From Aphidius gifuensis (lineage: Eukaryota; Arthropoda; Insecta; Hymenoptera; Braconidae), in NCBI RefSeq assembly GCF_014905175.1, contig NC_057790.1, forward strand, positions 24,702,469 to 24,766,468: a stretch of DNA of 64,000 bases. Reading direction: 5' to 3'. Positions 26,270 to 37,401 of this stretch are shown piece by piece. The notes beneath the pieces are model-generated. The model was not told where the DNA came from and ran no database searches. It was given only the letters and a program-made list of their open reading frames with translations. How positions within the stretch are numbered: position 1 is the first letter of the stretch; each line of letters opens with the position of its first letter. A program made the translations under genes and the position numbers.

Positions 26270-27365
26270 AAAATAAATTAATCAAAAATTCATACGTTTT
26301 TTAAAACTGTAATTTTTTTTTTTTTCTTTTCATCAGTGTGGCAATAAAATTTTTATAAAAATTAAATACTAAAACTGTCGTTTCATTATTTATATTTTTA
26401 TAAAAAAAATTATTTAATTTTATGTCTAATATTCTTTACTCTTTTGTCAATTCAAAAGTAGACATAGTAAAAGATATACTTATTCCAAGACTGATGCTGG
26501 AATTTAGAGTCATGAGTCATGACTGTAATTTCAAGCATCAGTTTCGAAATAAGCCAACGGAGTATCAATAAACTTCGATTCACAATATTGAATCGGTAAT
26601 AACCGTTTGTCCATTGGTATAATAACCATAAATTATATATTATATACCTTGTGGAAACTGCGAAAATATAAAATACTAGTAAATAATTTTCCGACTTTTT
26701 CTTCAATTTCTCCATGATTACTCCGAAATTTTCCCAAACTGACCCATGTGGAGGAATGTGCGAAAAAATTTCTCCGAAATTGCTGACAAGGAAACCTTTC
26801 GTCGGACGTTTCTCCGATAAAGACTTGAGTGAAGAAATGTTCCGAAAAAATTCCCCCTAAAAATATTTTCACCAAGAATTATACAAAAGAATCTTTTGCT
26901 GATCAAATTATAAAAGTTTAAAACCATCGGTGACGTCTAAAAAACTCAACCAAAAAAATTAATCGGTAAATTTATTTACATTTTCAAAAAATAATTTAAT
27001 AAAAATTTTAATATCGTAAAATTTAAACTAAAAAATTAATAAATCATAATAAATAATAGACAAGAATATTGGCTTTTTAATTTATTGTTTAATATTTTTT
27101 CTTTCCCATTAATAATTATCTTAATATTATAATATCATATGTAACAACACACAGTAATAATCAAACACAAAAAAAAAAAAAAAAATTTACATATTTATAA
27201 AATTGACACGACAATTAGCAACAACTCGAAATAACTGGTGGGTATATCACTGTAAAAAATAAATATAAATTTCATCAAAATAAATCTACTAATTGCCAGT
27301 GAACAAAAAAAAAAAAAAACTCAAGTGAAAAGAGCATATTGTTTCTTTGTTTTTTTTTTTAAATT
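26270..27365. other. Convergent intergenic region, thioredoxin-array gene and takeout-like gene
   Basis: Three-prime ends face each other here. An AATAAA at about 26342 fits the plus-strand gene. A less A/T-rich patch at about 26480-26930 repeats variants of CTCCGAAA and TTCCGAAAA on both strands. It has no credible coding frame and may be a decayed repeat. The rest is A/T-rich with nothing I recognise. Confidence 0.45.
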
Positions 27366-29336
27366 TTAATCATGAAGCCAAACTTTAAGTGGTACTTTAG
27401 TAAATGCTGTATTTAAAAATGACTTGAAATGTTTTGCAATACTTGCACTAGCAGCTGGTCGCATTTCATCAATAATTTCTTTTGAATTATCATTTAAAAA
27501 TTGATTCATAGCTTGACCAATGACATTATTGCCATTCAAATGATCAGCAACTTTAAATCGAGAACTACCAAGTTTAAAATCAACAACTAAACGAGCAATT
27601 TTCATATAATGAATACCATCACGTACAATATCATCACCTTGAACTTTTGCAACTGAATTAACATCACCTAAAAATTAATAAATAAATTTTATTATTATTC
27701 CTATTACAATGAGAATAATAGAAAAGAAAATAATTATTTTTCGAAAATTTATTTACCAAAAACAGCCCAAAAATCACCGTGGCTTTGAATTGGAAAAACT
27801 AAAACATTTCCAGCAACTTCATAGTGTCCTTGTAATTCAATTCTTGGAATATTTAAATGAAGATCCAATCGAAGACTTTTTAAATCAGAACGTACTTTAC
27901 GAATTGTGTAATTTCCTGGTCCAATTGCTGATATGTTTGAGAAACGAGCAATAACACGAACTCCTCCTTGTCCATTTTGCATTTTCAATTCAGGAATTAT
28001 AAGTGGCTCAATTGGTGGCAAATCTAACTCGCTAATTCCTTTAAAAAAAAATTCATTTATCCATTTAAAATTATTACAAGACAGATAAATTATGTTAGAT
28101 GAAAATTTTACCATTTATTAAATATGGTCTTAGATGATTAAATGCAGTTTGTATACATGAATCAATTGCTGGATCTTTTCTTGAACATGGCAGTATATAT
28201 TCCGCTGAAAAATATAAAAATAAATTATTAATAATAAGCTGTTGTTGTTGTAACAAAATAATAAATTCAAATTTTAATATGATTATAGAAATAATCTTTG
28301 CCAATGATTATTTCGATCGAAAAAAAAATGAAATAAAATTATTTACCAATATAATTTACAAATTATAAAACAAGTTTTATTTTAATTATTTTTTAAAAAT
28401 TGTTTTGGAGAACTACAAACAAGTTTCATAATTTTTTTGCTAAAATGCAGTGTATTTTTTTTTTTTTCAATTCCATTTTTTGCTTGCGCTTATGTAAGCT
28501 CATGACACATGAATTTTTTTTTTTTTTTTTTTTTTTTCTCATTCGTAATTTGATTGTTAAAAGTCTTGGGAAGTTACAACATTTTTTTTCTCAATGATAC
28601 ATGTGTTTATGAAGGCTCTCACTTTTGCTTTCACTGCCCCAGCAAACTTTCTCAAAGTCGGACTATGTACTCCGGCAATTTACGTCATCTTTATGACATA
28701 ATCAACGATATGTAATCTACTGGTTATAATCATTGACTAGTAGTAGTATTATTCTACTCTAAATACCTACTAAATACATGCCTAATAAATAATTTAAATA
28801 TAAATTAAATAATTATTAAAAATATAAAATTAAAAGAATCAATTATACAATGTATATCATAATATTATTATTTTTCTTTTATCAAAATTACTACAAGTTG
28901 TTTCATAATAGTCATTACGATTGACGATAATATATTTTGCAATACATGCAATCATTTATTTTGAAATAATCTCATAGATGATGCATGTTGATTTTCAACT
29001 AAACATGCATAATATAATTTTTCTAAACATACATTTTCAAACACAAAAGTTTTCATTAAAACTTTCTCAAATAAATTAAATTATTTGATAATAATTTCGA
29101 TTAATTCATGTATTTCGATACAATAAATATTTCAACTTTTTTACCAATTAAAATCATTGATTGTTTATTAAAATTAATTATATATTTTTGTAATATTTTT
29201 TTTTTTTTATTTATTGATATTCCTTACGCGTTATAAAATCAGGCTCAGTATTAGATGATACTTTTTCGAGTGCTTTAACATCTTGAAGCGTCAACCAACA
29301 CATTACTATTAACAATGCATTTTTAATAAAATTCAT
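27366..29336 (-). CDS. Takeout/juvenile-hormone-binding-protein (JHBP) family protein
   Basis: Secreted lipid-binding protein of the takeout/JHBP (TULIP-fold) family; members carry juvenile hormone or other hydrophobic ligands in haemolymph, fat body or sensory tissue. Four exons (29336-29228, 28204-28112, 28038-27757, 27667-27366) give 261 aa, a normal length. A signal peptide covers about residues 1-22. The two conserved N-terminal cysteines are Cys43 and Cys53 (LPCSRKDPAIDSC). Family landmarks follow: LRPYLINGI, LPPIEPLIIPEL, the YTIRKVRSDL region, and a C-terminal PLKVWLHD. Intron phases are 1, 1 and 1. The first intron (28205-29227) is about 1 kb and holds long T-runs but no exon that I can see. 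The family expands in insects, so the exact subfamily and ligand cannot be told from sequence by eye. Confidence 0.9.
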
Positions 29337-30161
29337 TTTTTCAAAAATGAATAAATTTTTAATCACAACACAGATGTAATTTTATATTAATGACACTGTT
29401 TAATGAAGAGAAAAAATTTCAAAAATTAAAATTAAAACACAAAGAAAATGATACAATAAATAAACAATGTTTTTTTCTTTTATTTTTTAACTTTGGCCTT
29501 TGTTTTTCAGCCTAATAATTTAAAGATAATAATTTTTTTTCATCGTTAATTTATTATAAACTAAATAATTCACATAAATTTAAATAAAATAAACTTGTTC
29601 GGTTTGAATTTTATATAAAACTGTAAAGTATTCTTACAAATTTATGTTTTATATGGGAAGGATATCCCTACTTTGTTGAATTTCATATACCGGTCCTTTC
29701 TAATGTTAAATAAAATCATTCTATCATACATTGTATGGATTTTTATTTAGGTCATGGGTTTTAATTAACACCCTTAATAATTATAAATAAATAATAAATT
29801 TATTAATCAAATTAAAATTAAATTTATTAAATTTCCTCTCATTTGAAATGTAAATAATAATTTGCAAATAAAAATTAATAATAAAATAAAAAAAAACTCT
29901 TTAGTATTTTTATTATTTTGCCACATTTTTTCTAATTTTAAAACTCACAAATGCCTGGAAATAAAAATAACTAAAATATGTATTTAATTAAATAAAATAT
30001 TCGTAATATATTTTTTTTTTTTTTACTTTAATTTATATTGATCTATATAATATACAAAAACCAAGATCAAAAAATTTTTACACAATAATTATATAATAAT
30101 TATAACATGATGAATATTAAAAACAATTTAAAATTTATTTAATTTATTTAATTAATTTTTT
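29337..30161. other. Takeout-like upstream region and protease 3' region
   Basis: No coding exon is visible. A minus-strand TATATAAAA-like box lies near 29610-29620, some 270 bases upstream of the takeout-like start codon; this may be chance in such A/T-rich DNA. Near 30060-30160 the sequence should carry the 3'UTR of the minus-strand protease. Confidence 0.4.
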
Positions 30162-31452
30162 TTACAATTCAATATGATCAAGTATCCAATTCATGTAAAA
30201 CGAAATTCTTGAATATACAGCAGGTGTTGTAGTTTTACCACAATGTTTAGCACCAAACGATACAATACCAATAAAATAATATTTTGGTGGTCCAATTGTA
30301 GATTCAATTTTCATTAAAGGACCACCACTATCACCACCACATGAGTCTTCACCCTTGACACCACCAACACACATTTGTTCAATTCCAATATCTGCATGTT
30401 TTCTAAATGCAGTTATACAACTATCCGGTTCAACAATTGGTAATTTAATTGTTTGAAGTATTGTACTTGATTTTGGATCACCTATATTAAAATCATCATT
30501 AATAAATATCAAATAAATGAATATACATTTATTTATTTACTTATATCATATATTCCCCATCCTGCAACTTCAGCAGTATGTCCAGTATAATTTCTATCAA
30601 GTATTTCACCACTTGGTAAACATATTGGCATGACAAAAGCTATAAAAATTAAATTATAAAATTAAAAAAAAATATAATGCATTAAATCAAATTTAGATAA
30701 TAAATAAATTTTACCATTAAATGTTACATTACGATTTAATTTAATAATTGCAATGTCATTTTTAAATGGTGGCTTGTTGTAATTTTCATGTACAATTATT
30801 GAAACTGGTGAAAAATCTTGAACACTTTCTGCACAAAAATTTTGATAACAGTCTGGATCTGTCTCGGTATTGTATTCACCAGCTCTAACTGCAGTAACTT
30901 CAAATCTTGTTTTAACAAAAAAATTATAATATATTTTTATTTTTAAGCAAGTTAATTAACATAATAAAATGTAAAGTTTGAACAGGTGGTACCCTTCTGG
31001 TAATAGAGAGACACAATGAGCTGCTGTTACAACATAAAGTTTGTTGATCAATGTACCACCACATCTGTAAGTTGGCTCTTTTTTTTTTAATGCATTTCCA
31101 CTTGAAGTGTAACCAATACGTACTATCCAAGGATACATTCCTAATGATGCATTTTTACCACCAATTATTCTATCAGCATTTGATATTCCACATGTGTCGT
31201 GATCAATTGTCTGCCACTTTGGATGTTCAGTTATATTTATCTTTGGATGTTCAATTATATTAATCCTTGAATTCTCAGTTATATTAATTTTTGAATGTTC
31301 AGTTGTATTAATTGCTGAAAAATAAAACAATCTTTTAATAATGTTAATTTGTTTTTTTCTTTTTTTCTTTTTTTATAATTAATATTACATTTAATTAAAA
31401 TAATATTTTCAATTCCAAATAATAAAAAAATAAAAACTTTACAAATATTCAT
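30162..31452 (-). CDS. Trypsin-like serine protease (CLIP-protease catalytic type, no CLIP domain)
   Basis: Secreted S1A protease. Five exons (31452-31389, 31314-30993, 30905-30715, 30639-30541, 30481-30162) give 331 aa. A signal peptide covers about residues 1-21. The pro-region lacks the six-cysteine CLIP domain and holds four copies of an 8-residue unit (INITEHPK and variants, residues 23-54). Activation is expected after Arg70 (NADR, then IIGG). The catalytic triad is His121 (VVTAAHC), Asp179 (NDIAIIKL) and Ser277 (CGGDSGGPL). Asp271 at the S1 base predicts cleavage after Arg or Lys. The segment VRAGEYNTETDPDC is typical of the catalytic domains of easter/CLIPB proteases. Likely role is in a haemolymph or venom-type cascade, which is inference. 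An inactive CLIP relative lies 6 kb away (37402-38751). Confidence 0.9.
31217..31312 (-). repeat. Four-copy 24-bp tandem repeat inside the protease pro-region
   Basis: Four adjacent 24-bp units in frame encode INTTEHSK, INITENSR, INIIEHPK and INITEHPK. The units differ at only a few bases each. They lie between the signal peptide and the activation site, where related proteases carry a CLIP domain. Confidence 0.9.
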
Positions 31453-32583
31453 TTTTTAAAAATTGCAAATGTTTGCAGAAATACGTGCAATAAAATCAAC
31501 TATAGAAATAAACTTAAAGTTTTTTAAAAATCATGCTTGAAACAATAAAAAAAAAAATATATTAACGAGGCATTTCTATGTTTACTATTAAACTGAGCTA
31601 ATCTTTTTTGTTTTAGTATGATTTTTATGGCTTTATATAAATTATATTTTGCGATAAGAAATTGATTTCATGCATTTATCTCAAGGTTATTGAAATAATA
31701 TTCTGATGGAAAATATTTTTAGTAGATTTTTTAAATAATTTACTAATTTTTGCTTCTAAAACAATGATGTATTTTTAAATTTTAATTGTTATTATTTATT
31801 AATATTATTATCTTTTGTTTGAATTTTTTTTTTTTTGGTAGAAAATAATTGTTTTTTTAAATTGTAAGTATAATGATTCAATTTTTTCTGGTTTTTTATG
31901 CACAAAAAAATCATGTTGGATAATAAAAATACATTGATAATTTTTACAGCCATGAATTATTTATTTTTAATTATTTTTTTGGACACAATAACAGTGAGAA
32001 TTTCAGATATGACATTAAAATCACATATATATTTAAGAGAAAACATATTATGTTGTCTTTTTTTTTACAAATAATTTGCAGGTATATTTGTCACGGTTGT
32101 TAATTTTTACCTTGATTTTATTATTATTATTTTTTATCATTAACAAAGTTGTATTTTTTTAACATTAAATATATATTTGAGCTGATTTTTCATGGCTCAT
32201 TTTGACATTTAAATATAATTTTGATAAATATTTTTTTAAAATATAATATTTCTTTTTTTTTTATTTATAAAATTCAAGTTAATTTTTTTTTTTCGTTCAA
32301 ATTGATTAACCCAGAAATTTTTTGATATTTTCTTTAGATTTTTTTCATACAAATATATATTTATTTTACTGATTGTTATTTTTTTTCATTAAATATTTTT
32401 GAGCTATATTTTTCATGATTGAATTTGGACATTGAAAAATAACATTTATCACTTTTTTTTTTTCCAATAAAAATTAATTCTAAACACTATAACAATGAAT
32501 ATTTTTCATCAAATCAATAATGACAAATGACAATTCATCAAGTATAAAAAATAAAATAAAATTCAAATAAAAAAATCATATAT
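31453..32583. other. A/T-rich intergenic stretch
   Basis: Between the start of the trypsin-like protease and the end of the RRM-membrane gene, both on the minus strand. I see only A/T-rich sequence with long T-runs and no coding exon. It should contain the protease promoter on its left side and the 3'UTR of the next gene on its right. Confidence 0.5.
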
Positions 32584-33719
32584 TTAAAAAAACATTCTAC
32601 AAAGACCAATTTCAACAATTGTTATAAGTTGTAATTTAATAGTTTTACAACTATATTCTTTAGCAAATGGAAAAAATAATGTAAAAGCAATGAGTAATAT
32701 ATTTTTCAAAGTAAAACCGTAATTTTCAAATGATCCTAGCTGAAAGCTAAATGCTGTATGAATAATAATAATACCTTCCATAATCTCATATTCAACAAAA
32801 TATTTTTTAGCTAATGTAAATTGTACATACATCATTATACCATTAATGACAAAACCCCTTGACAAGTATAATTTTTTAACTTCAATAATCCATTCTCCAT
32901 TTCGTATAATTTTATGTCTTTCAATTTTTTCATTTTGTCTATTGTCATTGTCATATAAAATACCAAGACTAAATACATTTATTTTTCTCGTAATTGAACG
33001 TACAAATCCCCAATAAATATTTTTCATTCGTTCTTCATCATCTGTATATTTAAATACAAATGCAAGTAATATTACAAAAATTGTTATCCCAAAATACTCG
33101 ACAAGTGTTATATCAGCTGATATTAATTTTAATAAAATAATAAACACCACATACATGTATGGCTTGATAAATTTTTGATATTTTAAAGCACAATTTAATC
33201 CAAATGTTAATGAAATAATAAAATCAATAACAATAAAATCAAATTGATAATCTATGATGTATATTAGAAAATATTTTATCCACTGAGGAGTTTTAAATTT
33301 CTTTGATATTATACAAACATTATAAATCAATAACAATGAAAAAATTATATTTGTCAGTATTATAGCTTGATATGTTCTTATGTAATTAAAAAATGTTTGT
33401 CGTTTTATGTTCCAATAATACGTATGTTTGCCCCAAGAATATTCAAATCGATCGTTAATTGCCAGTAAATTATCCACACGAAATCTAAAATTACAAAAAA
33501 AAAATAAATAGAAATTAATTAATTAATTAATTATTGTTTATTATTGATATTATCATACCTGTTTTGAAACGTTACTACTGCACAGTCATCTTGAAATTTA
33601 ACTTTTTCTATTGCACCGTATTGAGAAAAATAATCTTCAATCAATTTTGTAGTTACGAAATCATCAAGTGGTGTTACTTCAATAGTACGTCCATGAAATC
33701 TTTGAATAAAATTATCCAT
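32584..33719 (-). CDS. Chimeric protein: TUT1-type RRM fused to a multi-pass membrane domain
   Basis: Two coding exons (33719-33559 and 33484-32584) give 353 aa. Residues 1-53 and the start of exon 2 resemble the RRM region of the TUT1-like protein encoded just upstream on the same strand. Shared positions include G-x-x-I-x-V-T-x-L-x-x-F-V, I-x-x-Y-F, V-x-F, LL, Y-x-W and WN, ending at NYIRTY versus DNYVKK. The intron falls at the same place and phase (phase 2) in both genes. After about residue 90 the protein is unrelated to TUT1 and contains six or seven hydrophobic helices (for example about 93-114, 123-146, 163-175, 182-199, 232-250 by hydropathy). The zinc finger and nucleotidyltransferase domains are absent. 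A possible 5'UTR exon ends at 33915 (CAAAAAG, then GTATGT), with an acceptor at 33727. I do not recognise the membrane family. No function is proposed. Confidence 0.72.
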
Positions 33720-34474
33720 TTTTATCCTTAAAAAAATTAAATATATATCCTGTAAATTTTATCAGTAAATTAATTTAAATTTTCTCATTAAAAACATGAG
33801 TTTTTTATAAATGAAAACAATTTAATTAGAAAAATAATCAAAGAAATTTTATATTAAATTAAATTTTTATTAACAAGTAAGTAATTTATTTTTTTTCTTA
33901 TTTTTAAAACATACCTTTTTGTTTGAATCTTTGTTTCAACAGGTGAATATTATTATTTTTTTAAATAAATCAATCTTTAGTATGAATTTTTAAACTCTGA
34001 ATATTAACACACATGATACAACATTTGATGTATGATCATCCATCCGATAAACTGATGAATTATTATCATTTATGTTTTTTTTATTAATTTTAGTATTTTT
34101 TTAAGGGATGCATTTGACGTGCGCACTTTGATTTACGTCAACTGCCCGGGTTAAAAGCATCCCTTAACGTTGTCATGGTATTAATCTATATATATTTTGA
34201 GCTAGGTCAAAAATCAAGAGCATCATTAAACATATTTATCAACTGGCAAGACCTTGATATTACTGTAAACAAAAAATTAATAAATAATTGTAAAAAATAA
34301 AATTAAACAATATACCAATAGTTAATTAATTAAAAAAAAAATTCACTAATTAAATTTTAAAAACTTCTTTTATTTGTGACTTATTAATTCAATTATTTTT
34401 ATAAAATATTTTTTTATTATCATTTTTAAAATCAGTTATCTATGAATTTTCAAAAATTTCTTTAAAAATTTATT

Positions 34475-34510
<36 letters not shown>

Positions 34511-34662
34511 TATATTTACGTATTTATTTTTGATATTTTTATGATTGAATTTTGAATTCTTCATAATTAAAATGTACATAATTTTAAAAAAAATAATTTT
34601 TTTTTTTTAATTAAATGTAAAAACGAATAAAAAACATGACATGCAATATGGTTTTTACTGGA
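33720..34662. promoter_or_regulatory. Upstream region of the chimeric gene and 3' region of TUT1-like gene
   Basis: The left part holds the candidate 5'UTR intron of the chimeric gene (33727-33914). A 67-bp nested inverted repeat with CRE-like half sites lies at 34101-34167. A (TTTA)n microsatellite lies at about 34478-34513. No coding exon is visible. Confidence 0.45.
34101..34167. repeat. 67-bp nested inverted repeat with CRE-like half sites
   Basis: The outer arms TTAAGGGATGC (34101-34111) and GCATCCCTTAA (34157-34167) are perfect 11-bp inverted repeats. Inside them TTGACGT and ACGTCAA form a second 7-bp pair. It is much richer in G+C than its surroundings. It could be a promoter element for the gene transcribed leftward from about 33.9 kb, or a tiny TTAA-flanked transposon relic. 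Confidence 0.6.
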
Positions 34663-36269
34663 TTAACTTTCAGATTTTTTTGTTCTTCTAAGTGAATCAT
34701 AAGATTTTCTGACAAAAAATTTACGAAAATGTAAAAATTTATCATTTTCTGGTGACTTTGATTGTTGAATTTTATTGAAAGCTTCTTCACAAGCAGCAGA
34801 AAATGATTTTAATTTTTTTTTCGACCAATTACACTTGATAAATGTATCAGCTTGTAGTGGATCCAATATACAAGCTGTATTTGATTCTAGTTTATTTTGC
34901 AATTCCGCATTATCAGTACTGAATTGTCGTCTACGTACAGCACTTGCATTGTTTGGACAAATGACATATGTTGAAAATTTAAATTTCGAATAATATTCAA
35001 AAAATCCAGTCATTAAATCAATCATTTTCATTTGACAATTTTCACTTGTTTCAACAAAACGTGGATTATATGACCACGTGGAATATAAATTTTTAATATG
35101 TGTAAAATTTGGTAGCAATGATACAGCAGCTTGTTGAAGATAAAAAACAACCAACATAAAAACAAAATAGCTATCAACAGTACTAACACTACCAGTTAAA
35201 TTTAGCTTTTTTCCCCAATATTTAACAATGAGATATAAAGTTTTTATTCTGGAGTCTAGACTAACACAAAATTTTATCATATTAGCATTGTCTCGTTCAG
35301 TATTATTATTAAACGACAAGTCAACATTTAATTTTGTTGGCATATGATAAAATTGAATAAGTGGTATTTTTGCAACAGCATTTGAAGTTATACTATCAAT
35401 AATTTGAGGATTATCATCAAGTAAATCAATTATTTTATGAACAATTAATTTAATATTTGTTTCATTGATTTCTAATGATATGTCAATGTCACTGTCAACG
35501 GTTGCAAGACCACTTACTGATGAACCAAATGGTATAACATTTGTGTTATTAATTAAATATGTTGGTTTTAAAATTTCAACAATATCTTGACGTATCATGT
35601 TGATTCTCGTAAACAACAAATCTTCATTTGGCTGAATCATACGTAATAAATTATTCAATTGTTTTGTAAATGTTGAACCTGATACTTTTTTTAACTTTTG
35701 TTTATCTGTTTTTGGAATTTTATTTTTATTTTTAATATTTGACTGTGATGCAATTGGATCTTTTAATGTTGAATTGTTAATTTTCATCTTTTTTAGCTTT
35801 TTAACATAATTATCAATGTATTTTCCATAAATTACTGGTGATACATTCCAGACAAATTTTTTTCCATTCCAACAATATTCTGATGTTGTTTGTAGTAAAA
35901 ATTCAACACAAGATCTGAAATAAAATACAATAAAATATTATTTATTTTATAAATAAAAAATTGAGTTTGTTTATTTTATACTGACATTTGATTGAAATTT
36001 ATTTTTGCAGATGCATTTGCAAATTCAACACTTTTAATTTGATTTTTATGAGGAAAATAATTTGTTATAAATTCTTCATCAACAAAATATGGTAATGATG
36101 TTACTGTAATTGAATATCCATCAATATTATGAATTGTTTGTTGAATATCAGTAATATTTTTAGCTGTCATTTTTTTTAAATGTCCATTACGATTCAGGTG
36201 TTTATGAACACTACGTACATTATTAGCAGGAAAAGTTAATGTACAAACTGAACAATAAATTAGCTCCAT
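34663..36269 (-). CDS. TUT1/Star-PAP-like terminal nucleotidyltransferase
   Basis: Family role: TUT1 adds uridines to U6 snRNA and can act as a nuclear poly(A) polymerase. Two exons (36269-35986 and 35914-34663) give 511 aa. A U1-type zinc finger opens the protein (Cys6, Cys9, His24, His30). An RRM-like region follows at about residues 48-125. The polymerase-beta-type nucleotidyltransferase has FGSS (Gly225, Ser226), the catalytic pair in SDID (Asp237, Asp239) and a third Asp in LNVDLSF (Asp293). A PAP/OAS-associated core follows (KYWGKKLNLTGS, TVDSYFVFMLV). The donor used is GTCAGT at 35985; the GTATAA four bases on would break the frame. It is shorter than human TUT1 (874 aa), lacking long linkers. 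Its RRM seems to have been copied into the neighbouring chimeric gene. Confidence 0.82.
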
Positions 36270-36627
36270 TTTTTATTAAAAATCAAGTGGTACTGTAAAA
36301 TTAAAATAATAAATAATTAATTAAACAATAAACAATACAAAAATTAATTTATCAATTTATTATTAATAAAAATCAATACCTTGGCTATTGATATAAACCC
36401 TTCGACTTTTAGGCTTGATCAATGATTTTTTTTTTTATTTAATAAAATTAATTTGAAGGATTTGAGCATTTATTTATTGTTATATTAGGTTATAATAACA
36501 AATAATACCGCCATATTTATGTTTAATTTATCGTTTATATTATTCAAATATGAAAATGCACCTTAATGTTGGCAATTTTATTAACGTTAGAGGGCGATAC
36601 TTTAAAAATCAAAGGCGCGCAATCAAA
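36270..36627. promoter_or_regulatory. Divergent promoter between TUT1-like (-) and lin-52 (+)
   Basis: Only 358 bases separate the two start codons, so a shared bidirectional promoter is likely. The last 45 bases before lin-52 are the least A/T-rich (GAGGGCGATAC, AAAGGCGCGC, then the ATGGCGGC start), a common look for a housekeeping promoter. No TATA element stands out from the A/T background. Confidence 0.5.
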
Positions 36628-37319
36628 ATGGCGGCAAATAATCCCAATGATGATCAGACAGGTAAATGAATATTACTAAAATTTATAAATATCAATACGT
36701 AAAAATAATTATATAATAATAAAATTAATTTTTTCAACTATCAATTTGATTATTTGATGTTAATTATTAATTTTAAATTATATTATTATTGTCATTGGTA
36801 AAAATCAATAAATTATTGAGGTTATGTTATGTGTTTTGATTGTTGTTATGTATTTTAGAATTGATGTGTGAGGAAGACAGTCTGATGAGTTTTGAGAAAT
36901 TAGATCGAGCCTCACCCGACCTATGGCCAGAACAAAGTGAGTTTATTATTTAAAAAATTTAATTATTTAATTTTTCATATTTTTTTTAATATTAATAGTA
37001 AATAATCAAGTTCCAGGTGTGAATGGGTATATTGCCCAAAATTTACCAGCATCTGATCAAGCACCATGGACATCTGCCCAAACTGTTGATGATATTAATC
37101 AGCTTCATCGTAAGTACTCATAATTAAATACTCATTATTTAATTATTTTTAATAAACTAAATGTTAATATTATTATTATTTTTAGAACTTGGTAATATGA
37201 CAGTAACAAATTTAATAGCTGAAGTTAAAAAATTACATGATGAAGCTTATAAATTGGGTCTTGAAGAAGCTAAAGAAATGACCCGTGGTAAATATCTTAA
37301 TATATTCTCAAATAAATAA
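36628..37319 (+). CDS. lin-52: Lin-52 homolog, MuvB/DREAM complex subunit
   Basis: LIN52 links the MuvB core to pocket proteins in the DREAM cell-cycle repressor complex and to B-Myb in activating complexes. Four short exons (36628-36661, 36859-36936, 36999-37109, 37186-37319) give 118 aa, against 116 in human. The core is SFEKLDRASPDLWPEQ at residues 22-37. It contains Ser30 in RASP, equivalent to the DYRK1A-phosphorylated Ser28 of human LIN52, and an LxSxE pocket-protein motif (Leu20, Ser22, Glu24). The C-terminal helix with LGLEEAKEMTRGKYLNI is also typical. Every intron is in phase 1. The first exon codes for only 11 residues. Confidence 0.93.
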
Positions 37320-37401
37320 TCAGTAATTAATTATGTATTACAAATAAATAAATTATTTTTATTATTATTAAATGTAAACAGTTATATAAAAAATTATTAC
37401 A

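Noticed and set aside
26633..26875. 80-codon minus-strand frame between convergent genes
   Set aside because: No domain, no start context, and the sequence is built from repeated CTCCGAAA-type motifs.
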